From the NCBI GenBank assembly GCA_036514635.1, contig DATBWU010000120.1:1-61544 (forward strand): 61,544 nucleotides of DNA. Reading direction: 5' to 3'. The stretch is from DASSFZ01 sp036514635 (GTDB lineage: Bacteria; Chloroflexota; Anaerolineae; Fen-1058). Shown here piece by piece: positions 1 to 7,336 of this stretch. The notes under the pieces are model-generated. The model was not told where the DNA came from, did not search any database, and saw only the letters and a program-made list of their open reading frames with translations. A program made the translations under genes and the position numbers. Numbering within the stretch: position 1 is the stretch's first letter; every line of letters starts with the position of its first letter.

Positions 1-187
1 CGCGGGGGTTGCGCCCCGCTCCGCGGGGTTGGCAGCCCGCGGGGACGCGGGCGTTGAGCCACCTGACATGTTTTGCGTGCACACGATCGCGGCGAAAGAC
101 CCTGCACGTTACAGACACATCGACCCCGCAACACGGGGCCGCTGGCTGTCAATCTGGCCGGATTATACCATCCGCCCACAAACAGCG
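1..187. repeat. Repeat-rich intergenic DNA at window edge
   Basis: No gene is seen here. The stretch holds GC-rich short palindromes (positions 1-55) and then the string TTTTGCGTGCACAC (about 70-83). The same string closes the inverted-repeat element at 5677-5848, preceded in both places by CTGACA, so this is probably the right half of another copy cut by the window edge. Confidence 0.4.
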
Positions 188-1180
188 TCAAGCATCATGC
201 CGGGCTTTGGTCATCGCCGCGACGCCGGTCACGGAATTCACCTGCGGCAAGATTCGCTGCCACTGCAGCGTGCTGACCGGAGCGGCGATAAGCGTGCCGT
301 TGGACAGCACCGCGAGCAGCTCGTCGCCGATGGGCGCAAAACGCTCGACCATGTGGTGCGGCCACGGCGCAGCCAGTCCGGCCGACGCGGAACGCCACGT
401 TTGCCCGCCGTCGCGCGATTCTTCGATGCGACCATCCGTGTCGACCAGCTCCGCCGGGCCGAGGACGATGTGCTCCGCATCTGCGGGATCGATCCACACG
501 TCGCGACAGTAGCAGCGATACAGCAGCGTCCAGGTCTTGCCGCCGTCGCGCGATCGATACAACCCGCCGCCCGTCACGGCGAACACGAGATCGGGCGAGG
601 AGGGATGGATGCGGATCGAGTGCACATCGGGGCAGACGCATGGAACAGGGGGATAGTACGGCTCCGGATCGCCTGAGCTGCCATCGGCCAATCGCCACGT
701 TTCGCCGCTATCGTCGGAGCGCAGCACGCCGCCAACTTCACACGCTGCATAAGCGCGTGTTCCGTGAAAGGCCAGTCCGCGTACACAGCCCGCCTCGATC
801 GAGTAGGGCAGCGACCAGCCGTGCTGATCGCGCAGGCGGGCCACTTCGGGGCATTCGTGCCACGAGCCGGCTCCATCGTGCGAGACGAAGATACCCGCCG
901 GTTCCGTTCCGGCGAACTCCAGATCGGAGACATCCGGATGGTACGCCATCCAGCGCACGCGCCGAATGGTCAATCCGGCGTTGGCCCCGCGCCAGGTCTG
1001 GCCGAGATCGTCAGATCGGTACACTCCGGTGATGGTTCCGGCGAGAATCACGCCTTCGCGAGCGATGACGCTGGTGATGTGTTTGCCGTGCAGGCCCACG
1101 GCGACTTCGCGCCACTCGTCACCGGTGTGCTCGAAGGTGAAAACGCCAATCGATGTCGCCAGGCAGAGCATTGGCGTCAT
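188..1180 (-). CDS. Asp-box (BNR) beta-propeller protein
   Basis: A 330-aa protein made of bladed repeats. Five Asp-box motifs of the form S-x-D-x-G-x-T/S-W are visible at residues 56-63, 100-107, 155-162, 210-217 and 255-262, typical of sialidase/Ycf48/sortilin-type propellers. No signal peptide or membrane segment is obvious, so it may act in the cytoplasm or be exported by an unknown route; enzymatic sialidase residues were not recognised. The start at 1180 is chosen because its ATG shares one base with the TGA stop of the upstream gene (TGATG), indicating translational coupling. The open frame extends further upstream, but that part is Arg-rich out-of-frame reading of the neighbour. The exact function is unknown. 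Confidence 0.8.
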   Translation of the reverse strand: MTPMLCLATSIGVFTFEHTGDEWREVAVGLHGKHITSVIAREGVILAGTITGVYRSDDLGQTWRGANAGLTIRRVRWMAYHPDVSDLEFAGTEPAGIFVSHDGAGSWHECPEVARLRDQHGWSLPYSIEAGCVRGLAFHGTRAYAACEVGGVLRSDDSGETWRLADGSSGDPEPYYPPVPCVCPDVHSIRIHPSSPDLVFAVTGGGLYRSRDGGKTWTLLYRCYCRDVWIDPADAEHIVLGPAELVDTDGRIEESRDGGQTWRSASAGLAAPWPHHMVERFAPIGDELLAVLSNGTLIAAPVSTLQWQRILPQVNSVTGVAAMTKARHDA

Positions 1181-2424
1181 CAGCCGCTCCAGTTTGCCAG
1201 CAACGCTTCCAGTTCTGTGGGCGTGTTGACCTCGATGGCGCGATATTCGACGCCAGGGTAATACTGCTGATAGAACGCCTGCAACGATGCACCCCACGTC
1301 GATGGATTGATGGCGAGGACGCGGCGCACGCTCAAATCGCCGATGCCGGCGTCGTCGGCGGATGTGCCGACTGTCCAGCGGAACCGTACCAGCACGCCCG
1401 ATCGCACGACGGCGGCGAACCACTGGTCGAGGGCCGGGTTGCCTTCCGGCGTGGCCGGGCAATTCGGCAACAGGAGATACGTGCGCTGATAGTCGAGGCG
1501 GGGCTTGCCGCGCTGGCCCGGTTGATCAACGGGCGGAGGTGGCTGCACGCCGACCGGAATCTCAGCCCAGGCCGGGGCGATGCCATCGGCTAGAAAGGCG
1601 GCCCGGCACACGCCAATCGACGGTGGAAGGTATTCCCATCCCCACACGTACTGATTGCCCTCCCGGCGATCGCCTTTGTACGGCGGGATGATGTCTTTGC
1701 CGTCGGGTGTGAGGAGGTGCAGACCGATGAAGGTGAGCGGTGTCGCGCTCTTAGCGATGATCGTCACAGGCGCATTTGGCGCGGGCTGCGCCGGCATGAA
1801 GACGATCGTCGTATCGGGGTTCGGCTCGCGCGGCGCGTCGGGATTCGGGCCGACGACGATGAGCTCGGCATCATCCCAGTAGATGTCCTGATGCTTCTTG
1901 GGTTCGTCCGGCGCGGAATAGATGAACACCGTCACGCGCCCGCCTTGCGCCGTCGCCTCGACGCTGAACTGCGCCCACTCGTCGATTGCGTTCCGCTCCG
2001 CCGACCAGGCGATGCCCGGCGCGAATGGATCGGCCCCGCCGCTCGGATCGATCCCGATCCGCATGTGCACATTCGTCGGGTTCACGCTCGGTCTGGGCGC
2101 GTTCTGCTCGCTCGACCAGGCGTGGCCCCAGGTCGTGAAGCGCAGGCGCGCATTCTGGGGAACCATCACGCGCTGGTATATCCCGCCGATGTGCGTGCCC
2201 CAAAAGGAGAAATACTGCTGCGCGCTCTCGCCGTTGCGCATGCGCAACGGATCGACGTTGAGCGTGGCGCGTTTCCACTCCGGCCGGCGGTTCTTCCAGG
2301 CCGGGTCTGGCGGATTTTGCTGCGGGACCCACCAGGGCGTCCAGCCGTCGGCCACCAGCAAAGCCGATTTGTCCCGATACAGGTGAAACTCGTTTTCAAA
2401 GCCGCCATTGTAGAGCAGGTTCAT
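1180..2424 (-). CDS. Hypothetical protein with N-terminal jelly-roll-like domain
   Basis: A 414-aa protein, first gene of a two-gene operon with the Asp-box propeller. The N-terminal 190 residues start NLLYNGGFENEF and run to a DIYWDDAELIVVG-type strand, a pattern common in carbohydrate-binding/jelly-roll modules of surface proteins. The middle (about 210-310) resembles an Ig-like strand-rich domain, followed by a Pro-rich linker and a C-terminal alpha/beta domain. There is no Sec signal peptide and no catalytic motif I can name. The tight coupling to the propeller gene suggests the two proteins act together. The function is unknown, and family membership is inference from sequence texture only. 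Confidence 0.65.
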   Translation of the reverse strand: MNLLYNGGFENEFHLYRDKSALLVADGWTPWWVPQQNPPDPAWKNRRPEWKRATLNVDPLRMRNGESAQQYFSFWGTHIGGIYQRVMVPQNARLRFTTWGHAWSSEQNAPRPSVNPTNVHMRIGIDPSGGADPFAPGIAWSAERNAIDEWAQFSVEATAQGGRVTVFIYSAPDEPKKHQDIYWDDAELIVVGPNPDAPREPNPDTTIVFMPAQPAPNAPVTIIAKSATPLTFIGLHLLTPDGKDIIPPYKGDRREGNQYVWGWEYLPPSIGVCRAAFLADGIAPAWAEIPVGVQPPPPVDQPGQRGKPRLDYQRTYLLLPNCPATPEGNPALDQWFAAVVRSGVLVRFRWTVGTSADDAGIGDLSVRRVLAINPSTWGASLQAFYQQYYPGVEYRAIEVNTPTELEALLANWSG

Positions 2425-2478
2425 GGTTTTTCTTCGTGTCGCTTGCCCTCTTCAGGGGTGGTGACTTGGTGGTTAACA

Positions 2479-3144
2479 TTAGATCGGGCGCGGAACGATC
2501 TTCAAGCGCCGCATCCACTTGGCCCACGTCGAAGCGAGGTGGATGAACGGCGAGCTTAATTGCGTATTCAATCGTGCGGTGCGCAGGTTCTCTAAGAACG
2601 ATTCGGGCGAGTCGAACTCGTTCAGCGTCACCGTGGCCCGGCCGATTTCGACCAGCGTGTGCGCGTCGCTCCCGGCGAAACCGATCTTACTGTGCTCCTT
2701 CGCGAACTCGCGTGCGGCGTGATTGTCGGCCCTGACGATGCAGCGCGCGTTGAACACCTCCAGCGCATCGACTCGATCGACGATCGGCTCCAACCGATCC
2801 AGCCCCATCGCTTCTTTCCGCAGTCGATCGGCAGGGTGACTGACGCCGACTATGCCGCCCTGGTCGCGCACGCGCTGGATCGCTTCGCGCACCGGCAGGC
2901 CCACCGGCACTTCTTCCGTCAGAAAGTAGGCGATAATCTCGCCGGAGTCCGTCTTGATCTCTTCGCCGACGATGATCAGATCCGGGGCCATCGCTTTGAG
3001 TTTGAATGCGCCGGCGGTCGTGTTGTGATCCGTCACCGCCACCCGGTCGATCCCTTTGCGGCGGCACTCGGCAATGAATTTGTCTGGCGGCGTCAGGCAA
3101 TCTTTGGAATAGCAGGTGTGCGTGTGCAGTTCGACTTTGAGCAT
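2479..3144 (-). CDS. PHP-domain metal-dependent phosphoesterase
   Basis: A 221-aa stand-alone PHP (polymerase and histidinol phosphatase) domain. The metal-binding motifs are intact: H7-T-H9, D39-H40 (VTDHN), E61/E62 (GEEI), H103 (SHPAD) and the GSDAH motif with D160 and H162. Such proteins hydrolyse phosphomonoesters or phosphodiesters with a di- or tri-nuclear metal site; the substrate here cannot be read from the sequence. Length is normal for the short cytosolic PHP family. It is transcribed alone on the minus strand, 54 bp after the start region of the jelly-roll gene, and followed upstream by an AT-richer gap holding a palindromic repeat. Confidence 0.88.
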   Translation of the reverse strand: MLKVELHTHTCYSKDCLTPPDKFIAECRRKGIDRVAVTDHNTTAGAFKLKAMAPDLIIVGEEIKTDSGEIIAYFLTEEVPVGLPVREAIQRVRDQGGIVGVSHPADRLRKEAMGLDRLEPIVDRVDALEVFNARCIVRADNHAAREFAKEHSKIGFAGSDAHTLVEIGRATVTLNEFDSPESFLENLRTARLNTQLSSPFIHLASTWAKWMRRLKIVPRPI

Positions 3145-3245
3145 AGCGCGAGTATAGCAAATCCATGCTCAAAAGCCAAACCAGGTCACCTTAATCTTCT
3201 CACTCCGCAGTTGCCCAATCTGGTGATCGCAAACAAGCCGCCAAA

Positions 3246-3313
3246 ACCACGGAGGCACGGAGCACACACAGTCGTAGCAGTGGCCTTTCTCCGTGCCTCT
3301 GTGTCTCCGTGGT
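3246..3313. repeat. Intergenic palindromic repeat, 'CCACGGAG' type
   Basis: An imperfect inverted repeat whose left arm reads ACCACGGAGGCACGGAG and whose right arm ends TGTCTCCGTGGT. A closely similar copy lies at 46140-46206; looser relatives are at 16840-16899, 31095-31203, 38609-38670 and 51733-51790. It lies just upstream of the patatin promoter. Confidence 0.75.
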
Positions 3314-3344
3314 GAGATGTGAATGATCACCGATACCCTATGGA

Positions 3345-3373
3345 TTGACGTATTCCTGACCGGGCTTTAGAAT
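3345..3373 (+). promoter_or_regulatory. Promoter of the patatin gene
   Basis: TTGACG (3345-3350), 17-bp spacer, TAGAAT (3368-3373). The predicted start of transcription falls near 3380, just before the strong ribosome binding site at 3383-3390. Confidence 0.65.
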
Positions 3374-3395
3374 GACTAGGCAGAGGAGGTGTGCT

Positions 3396-4307
3396 GTGAG
3401 TGTAGCATTTGTCATGAGCGGCGCGGCCAACTTCGGATCGCTTCAGGTTGGTGCGCTGCAGGTGTTGCTCGAACGCGGCATCCAACCCGACATGCTGATC
3501 GGCACGTCGGCGGGCGCGATGAACGCCGCCTACGTGGCGATGGACCCAACGCGGGAAGGTCTGCATCAACTGGCGGAGCATTGGCGCAAGGCCGCGCACG
3601 ATATGGTGTCCCGCCGCGATGTGCTCTTGATGGTTTGGCGATTGATCACGAATCGCGATGGACTGGTGTCGAATACGGCGCTGCGGCGCTTCGTCGAACG
3701 GACGCTGCCACCCGGCATCGCGCGCTATAGCGACTTGAAGCTCCCGGCGTATGCCGTCGCCGTGCGACTGGACACCGGCGAATTGCGCTGCTTCGGCGAC
3801 GATCCCAACGATCGCCTCCTCGATGGCTTAATGGCGAGTACGGCGATTCCGGGCTTTTATCCGCCGTGGCGAGTCGATGGCGCGGATTACATTGACGGCG
3901 GCGTAGTCGCATATTTGCCGGTGCAGCTGGCCGTCGAGCGCGGGGCGACCGAGGTGTATGCTTTGAACGTGACCACGAGTGAGCAGCGAGGCGTGGTGCG
4001 CGGAACGCTGGCAATTGCCGGGCGCGCGATCGATTTGCTCATTCAGCGCCAGGGCGCGCGCGAGGTCGAAGTGCATCAGTACGTGCCCGGCGTCGTCGTG
4101 CACAACATCGCGTTGTCACTTGGGCGTGAGGTTGCCTTTTGGGACTTCCGGCATACCGACGAGATGATTGCGCGAGGGCGCGAGCAAACCGAGACGTATC
4201 TGAAGGGTCAGCCCGAATCGCACTCGCGCTGGCGACGCTGGCGAACATCGCTGTTCGGTTGGCGACGCTCACCGCTGCCCGCCGCACGTGCGCGCGCACG
4301 AACGTAA
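3396..4307 (+). CDS. Patatin-like phospholipase
   Basis: A 303-aa patatin-family lipid acyl hydrolase. The nucleophile elbow G-T-S-A-G lies at residues 36-40 (Ser38) and the catalytic Asp sits in a DGG motif at 167-169, giving the Ser-Asp dyad of the family. The oxyanion glycine stretch at the N-terminus is degenerate (SGAANFG instead of GGGxRG), which is unusual. No signal peptide is present, so it is likely cytosolic or membrane-associated. The GTG start at 3396 is preferred over the ATG at 3372 because GAGGAGGT at 3383-3390 is spaced correctly for it. The gene is monocistronic and convergent with the DUF362 gene. Confidence 0.88.
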   Translation: MSVAFVMSGAANFGSLQVGALQVLLERGIQPDMLIGTSAGAMNAAYVAMDPTREGLHQLAEHWRKAAHDMVSRRDVLLMVWRLITNRDGLVSNTALRRFVERTLPPGIARYSDLKLPAYAVAVRLDTGELRCFGDDPNDRLLDGLMASTAIPGFYPPWRVDGADYIDGGVVAYLPVQLAVERGATEVYALNVTTSEQRGVVRGTLAIAGRAIDLLIQRQGAREVEVHQYVPGVVVHNIALSLGREVAFWDFRHTDEMIARGREQTETYLKGQPESHSRWRRWRTSLFGWRRSPLPAARARART

Positions 4308-4397
4308 TGAAAGAAAGTAGACCGAGGACGAAGGACAGACGACCAAAAGCGATGTTGCTCTTGGTCGTTTGTCCTCCACTCTTAGGTCTTTCGTTAC
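4304..4397. terminator. Stop-to-stop inverted repeat between convergent genes
   Basis: The gap between the patatin and DUF362 genes is almost wholly a long imperfect palindrome. The outer arms are GTAATGAAAG (4304-4313) and CTTTCGTTAC (4388-4397), and they include both genes' stop codons. The inner arms carry GACGACCAAAAGC and GCTCTTGGTCGT around a 6-nt loop. It could act as a bidirectional terminator. The inner part is related to repeats at 31640-31705 and 37015-37060. Confidence 0.6.
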
Positions 4398-5608
4398 TTC
4401 CTCCGCCGTAGCAACAGTCCGCCCGCGACCAGGCTGCCCAGCGCCGCCAACCCGGCCGCGGCGACGGCGACGGTTTCCGGCTGCATACCCGGCATCACGA
4501 CCTTGCCATCGCCATACGCGGCGAACAACTTCCCCCACTTGGTCTCCAGCGCGGCTTTGACGCGCGGCCTCCCGACGAAGGGATACCAGTACACGTTGTG
4601 GTAGAAATTGCTGGCGAAGTACGACCACGGCACCAGCGGCGAGCGCAGCAGCAGTCCCTCGAACGGCTTGAGCGGGCCGTGATAAATCATCCTCTGGCCT
4701 CGACTGGCGAAGGTATCTTCCTGGACGAAGTTCCAGGACGGTTCCTGCTCGATGTCGTAGCCGACGATCTTGATCTGCTTGGGATCGCCGATGCCCAACC
4801 CGTCTTCGTGCGCACGGCGGATGAAACGGATCGACATCGGATCGAAGCCTTGCAGCCGGGCCGAGACGGCGTCGATGGCGACCTGATCCGCCGAGGCGAG
4901 GAGGATATCCTTTTCGTGCCAGCGCATCGCGCGCGGGCCAGGGCCATCGCCCGCGAAGGTGCCGTCCATCACGGCGAATAGCCCCTCATGAATATCCTGC
5001 TGGATTTGCAGCAGATCGACGAGCGTGTCGTGGATGACCGCATGCGTCCAGTGCCGCTTGCGATGGAGCAGCCCGCCGAAGGCGTTCTTCATCGCGCCGG
5101 TAATCGTCGTGAATACGTGAGTCTTCACTGTCGGCAATTGGACGATGTTCGTGCCGATGAACGGCTCGGGAATCTCCACGCCTTCCGGGTAGACCTGGCT
5201 CAACACGCGGAACGGCTCCTTGGGCGTGTAGGTAATCCACTTCACGTCCGGCTTGTACAGATACATGCATGGGACACCATACTGGTCGGTGACGAATTTG
5301 TGCTTGTTGTTCGCTTCACCGTCGGCGGTGTTGACGACGACCGTGTCGTTGTGTGCGCCGATCAGCGAATAGCCGTCGTTTTTCAGGGTCTTGATCACGC
5401 CCTCGAGCTGCCACGGCGCGGTCGAGCAGGCCGGATACCAGGTCTGCCACGAGATGTTGATCTTCAACAGCGTCGTGTTGCCCACGGGGAGCGCCTGGCG
5501 GTAGCCGGCAAGCTCCATGACCTTTCGATAGTCGTCGAGCACAGTGCCCGGCTGCGTCTTGATCGCGGCGACGACGCCCTTGCCGGGGAAGTTCTTGCCA
5601 ATGCCCAT
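4394..5608 (-). CDS. DUF362 family protein with C-terminal membrane anchor
   Basis: A 404-aa protein of the DUF362 family, recognised from the overall pattern (LLKINISW near the N-terminus, NIVQLPTVKTHVFTTITGAMKN in the middle, and D-Q-V-A-I-D-A-V-S-A toward the C-terminus). Many family members carry ferredoxin-like Cys clusters; this one has none, so an Fe-S role is unlikely. The last 25 residues form a single hydrophobic helix followed by RRRK, a typical tail anchor placing the bulk in the cytoplasm or, if exported by another route, at the surface. An AGGAGG site at 5614-5619 supports the ATG at 5608. The biochemical role is unknown. Confidence 0.78.
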   Translation of the reverse strand: MGIGKNFPGKGVVAAIKTQPGTVLDDYRKVMELAGYRQALPVGNTTLLKINISWQTWYPACSTAPWQLEGVIKTLKNDGYSLIGAHNDTVVVNTADGEANNKHKFVTDQYGVPCMYLYKPDVKWITYTPKEPFRVLSQVYPEGVEIPEPFIGTNIVQLPTVKTHVFTTITGAMKNAFGGLLHRKRHWTHAVIHDTLVDLLQIQQDIHEGLFAVMDGTFAGDGPGPRAMRWHEKDILLASADQVAIDAVSARLQGFDPMSIRFIRRAHEDGLGIGDPKQIKIVGYDIEQEPSWNFVQEDTFASRGQRMIYHGPLKPFEGLLLRSPLVPWSYFASNFYHNVYWYPFVGRPRVKAALETKWGKLFAAYGDGKVVMPGMQPETVAVAAAGLAALGSLVAGGLLLRRRK

Positions 5609-5668
5609 CGGTATCCTCCTTAGTCGGGCCGTATTGTACTCGAAGCACTAGCGGCTGTCTAGCCAGAT

Positions 5669-5856
5669 AAGGGATGGTGTGCACGCAAAAGGTATCAGGC
5701 CGTTTGCGCCCGACGATTCATCGTCGGGCTGATAACACAAAGCCGGATGAATCCGGCTGTATTCAGCCCGGTTTACCGGGCTTCGCGGGTTGAGCCGGGC
5801 GGCTTCAGCCCCCGGCAGTGGGTGAACTGACAACCTTTGCGTGCACACAAGGGATG
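5669..5856. mobile_element. MITE-like inverted-repeat element with 8-bp flanking repeats
   Basis: Terminal inverted repeats GTGTGCACGCAAAAGG (5677-5692) and CCTTTGCGTGCACAC (5834-5848) are flanked on both sides by the direct repeat AAGGGATG (5669-5676 and 5849-5856). The interior holds four small hairpins, at 5708-5729, 5741-5758, 5766-5781 and 5794-5816, three with a TTCA or TGAA loop. There is no open frame for a transposase, so any movement would need help from elsewhere. Confidence 0.55.
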
Positions 5857-5910
5857 AGGGATGAAGGCGGAAGGCGGCAGCTTCATCCTTCATCCCTCAT
5901 CCTTCATCTT
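5857..5910. repeat. Low-complexity 'GATGAAGG' inverted repeat
   Basis: Short G-A-rich units (GGGATGAAGGCGG) are mirrored by CTTCATCCTTCATCCCTCATC, giving a low-complexity palindrome between the mobile-like element and the XRE gene promoter. Confidence 0.5.
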
Positions 5911-5917
5911 TTCGATG

Positions 5918-5926
5918 TGGTATAAT
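5918..5926 (+). promoter_or_regulatory. Extended -10 promoter of the XRE regulator gene
   Basis: TGG followed by TATAAT (5921-5926) gives a TGnTATAAT extended -10. No good -35 is seen, as is common with extended -10 promoters. A closely similar TGGTATAAT occurs before ctaC and before the 52-aa gene at 48309. Confidence 0.55.
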
Positions 5927-5954
5927 CCGCGCGGGCTGTCAGGGAGGCCGCGTT

Positions 5955-6653
5955 GTGAATGCCGCGAAGTCCAATCCGGCGACTGAAGCGCTCGCCATTC
6001 GGCGCAAGATCATCGGCGTGCTGATGCAAGGCGCTCGCTTGCGCGCCGGCAAGACCAAGAAGGAATGCGCCGACGCGATCGGCGTGGGTGTCCCCACCTA
6101 CACGCAGTTCGAAGAAGGGCGCAGGGACATCGCCCTGCCGCAGCTGGAACTGCTGGCGTACGCCTTGAACGTCCCCACGGCCAGTTTCTTTAAGGATAGA
6201 GAGCAAGACAAACTGGTGTCAGAAGAGCCTGCATTGCCGGGCGAGCAGGTCATGGCCTTGCGCAATCGGATCATCGGGGTGCTGCTGCGGCAGGCGCGCA
6301 CCGAGGCCAGGAAGACGCAGAAAGACCTTGCGGCGGAACTGGGCGTATCGACGCGGCGTATTACGCAATACGAATACGGCCAGCGCCCAATCCCGGTCGC
6401 CGAGATTCAGCATCTGGCCGATTATCTCCGCCTGCCGATCACGTATTTCATGGACGAGGGCGTCGGTCGCATCGGGCAGCGCGAGCAGTTGCAGAGCCAG
6501 TTCGAGCGCTTCTCCGAGCTCCCGGACGACGTGCGCGAGTTCGTCAGCAAGTATACCAACCTGCCTTACCTGCGCGTCGCGCTGCGCATCGCGGGCATGG
6601 ATGCCGATCGCATTCGCGGTGTTGCAGAAGGTTTGTTGGACATCACCTATTGA
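5955..6653 (+). CDS. Tandem-domain XRE family transcriptional regulator
   Basis: A 232-aa protein with two Cro/C1-type helix-turn-helix domains in tandem. The first covers roughly residues 15-75 (RLRAGKTKKECADAIGV...YTQFEEGRRDIALPQLELLAYAL) and the second residues 98-158 (RTEARKTQKDLAAELGVSTRRITQYEYGQRPIPVAEIQHLADYL). A helical C-terminal tail of about 60 residues may mediate oligomerisation. The GTG start at 5955 has GGGAGG (5942-5947) seven bases upstream. It overlaps or abuts the following TPR gene, suggesting an operon in which the TPR protein assists or responds to the regulator. Two HTH domains in one chain could bind DNA as an intramolecular pseudo-dimer; the target is unknown. Confidence 0.85.
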   Translation: MNAAKSNPATEALAIRRKIIGVLMQGARLRAGKTKKECADAIGVGVPTYTQFEEGRRDIALPQLELLAYALNVPTASFFKDREQDKLVSEEPALPGEQVMALRNRIIGVLLRQARTEARKTQKDLAAELGVSTRRITQYEYGQRPIPVAEIQHLADYLRLPITYFMDEGVGRIGQREQLQSQFERFSELPDDVREFVSKYTNLPYLRVALRIAGMDADRIRGVAEGLLDITY

Positions 6654-6655
6654 AC

Positions 6656-7189
6656 ATGGCGACGGGACAAGCGTTGCGAGACGAAGGCATGCGCCTGTAT
6701 CGCGAGGGGCGCTATGAAGACGCCTCGGCCAAGTTCGCCGAGGCGCAGGCGGCGTTCACCGCCGAAGGCCGCGCGAAGGATGCGGCCGAGTCGGCCAACA
6801 ATCGCGGCGTGTCCTGGCGGCAGGCCGCGCGCTGGCCGGAGGCGCACGCCGCCTTTGAAGAGGCGCGCGCCGCGTTCAAGTCGCTCGGCGATGTGTCGGG
6901 CGAGGGGCAGGTCGTCGGCAATATGGGTTCGCTGGCCGACGCCGAAGGCACACTCGACAAAGCCGCCGAGTATTACAACGAGGCCATCGCGCTGCTCGAA
7001 TCGGTGGGCGAGAAAGACCTGGCTCAGGCCACGTATGCCGCGCTCAGTCGATTGAGGATGAAGCAGGGCAACTGGCTCGGTGCGATCAACACCTACGAAG
7101 CCGGCCTGGCGCAGGTCGATCGGCCCAGCTTGATGCAGCGCGTGCTGAGGAGGTTTCTCGGTGTGCCGCGCCGATTGAGCGGCGGATGA
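6656..7189 (+). CDS. TPR repeat protein
   Basis: A 177-aa protein with about three tetratricopeptide repeats (for example YREGRYEDASAKFAEAQ, ARWPEAHAAFEEARAAF, LDKAAEYYNEAIALLE, GNWLGAINTYEAGL). It has no signal peptide. It starts two bases after the stop of the XRE gene, so the pair is co-transcribed and possibly translationally coupled. A TTG at 6650 is an alternative start that would add two residues. TPRs mediate protein contacts, so a role as partner of the XRE regulator is a reasonable inference. A strong intrinsic terminator follows at 7270-7309. Confidence 0.8.
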   Translation: MATGQALRDEGMRLYREGRYEDASAKFAEAQAAFTAEGRAKDAAESANNRGVSWRQAARWPEAHAAFEEARAAFKSLGDVSGEGQVVGNMGSLADAEGTLDKAAEYYNEAIALLESVGEKDLAQATYAALSRLRMKQGNWLGAINTYEAGLAQVDRPSLMQRVLRRFLGVPRRLSGG

Positions 7190-7269
7190 TCGAGCAGGAA
7201 CATCAGTAGATCGTGGATCGCTGACTTTAGTCGGCATTGTGTTTTCGTGATCTGCTGAGCATGGATGTA

Positions 7270-7309
7270 AAAAGACTTCCGAAGTCGCCTTGAACTTCGG
7301 AAGTCTTTT
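7270..7309. terminator. Bidirectional intrinsic terminator
   Basis: A perfect 16-bp stem (AAAAGACTTCCGAAGT, 7270-7285; complement 7294-7309) with an 8-nt loop and A/T tracts at both ends. It serves the XRE-TPR operon on plus and the EF-G-like gene on minus. Confidence 0.9.
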
Positions 7310-7336
7310 ATTCGCTTATCCGTTGTGTATCCGTTG

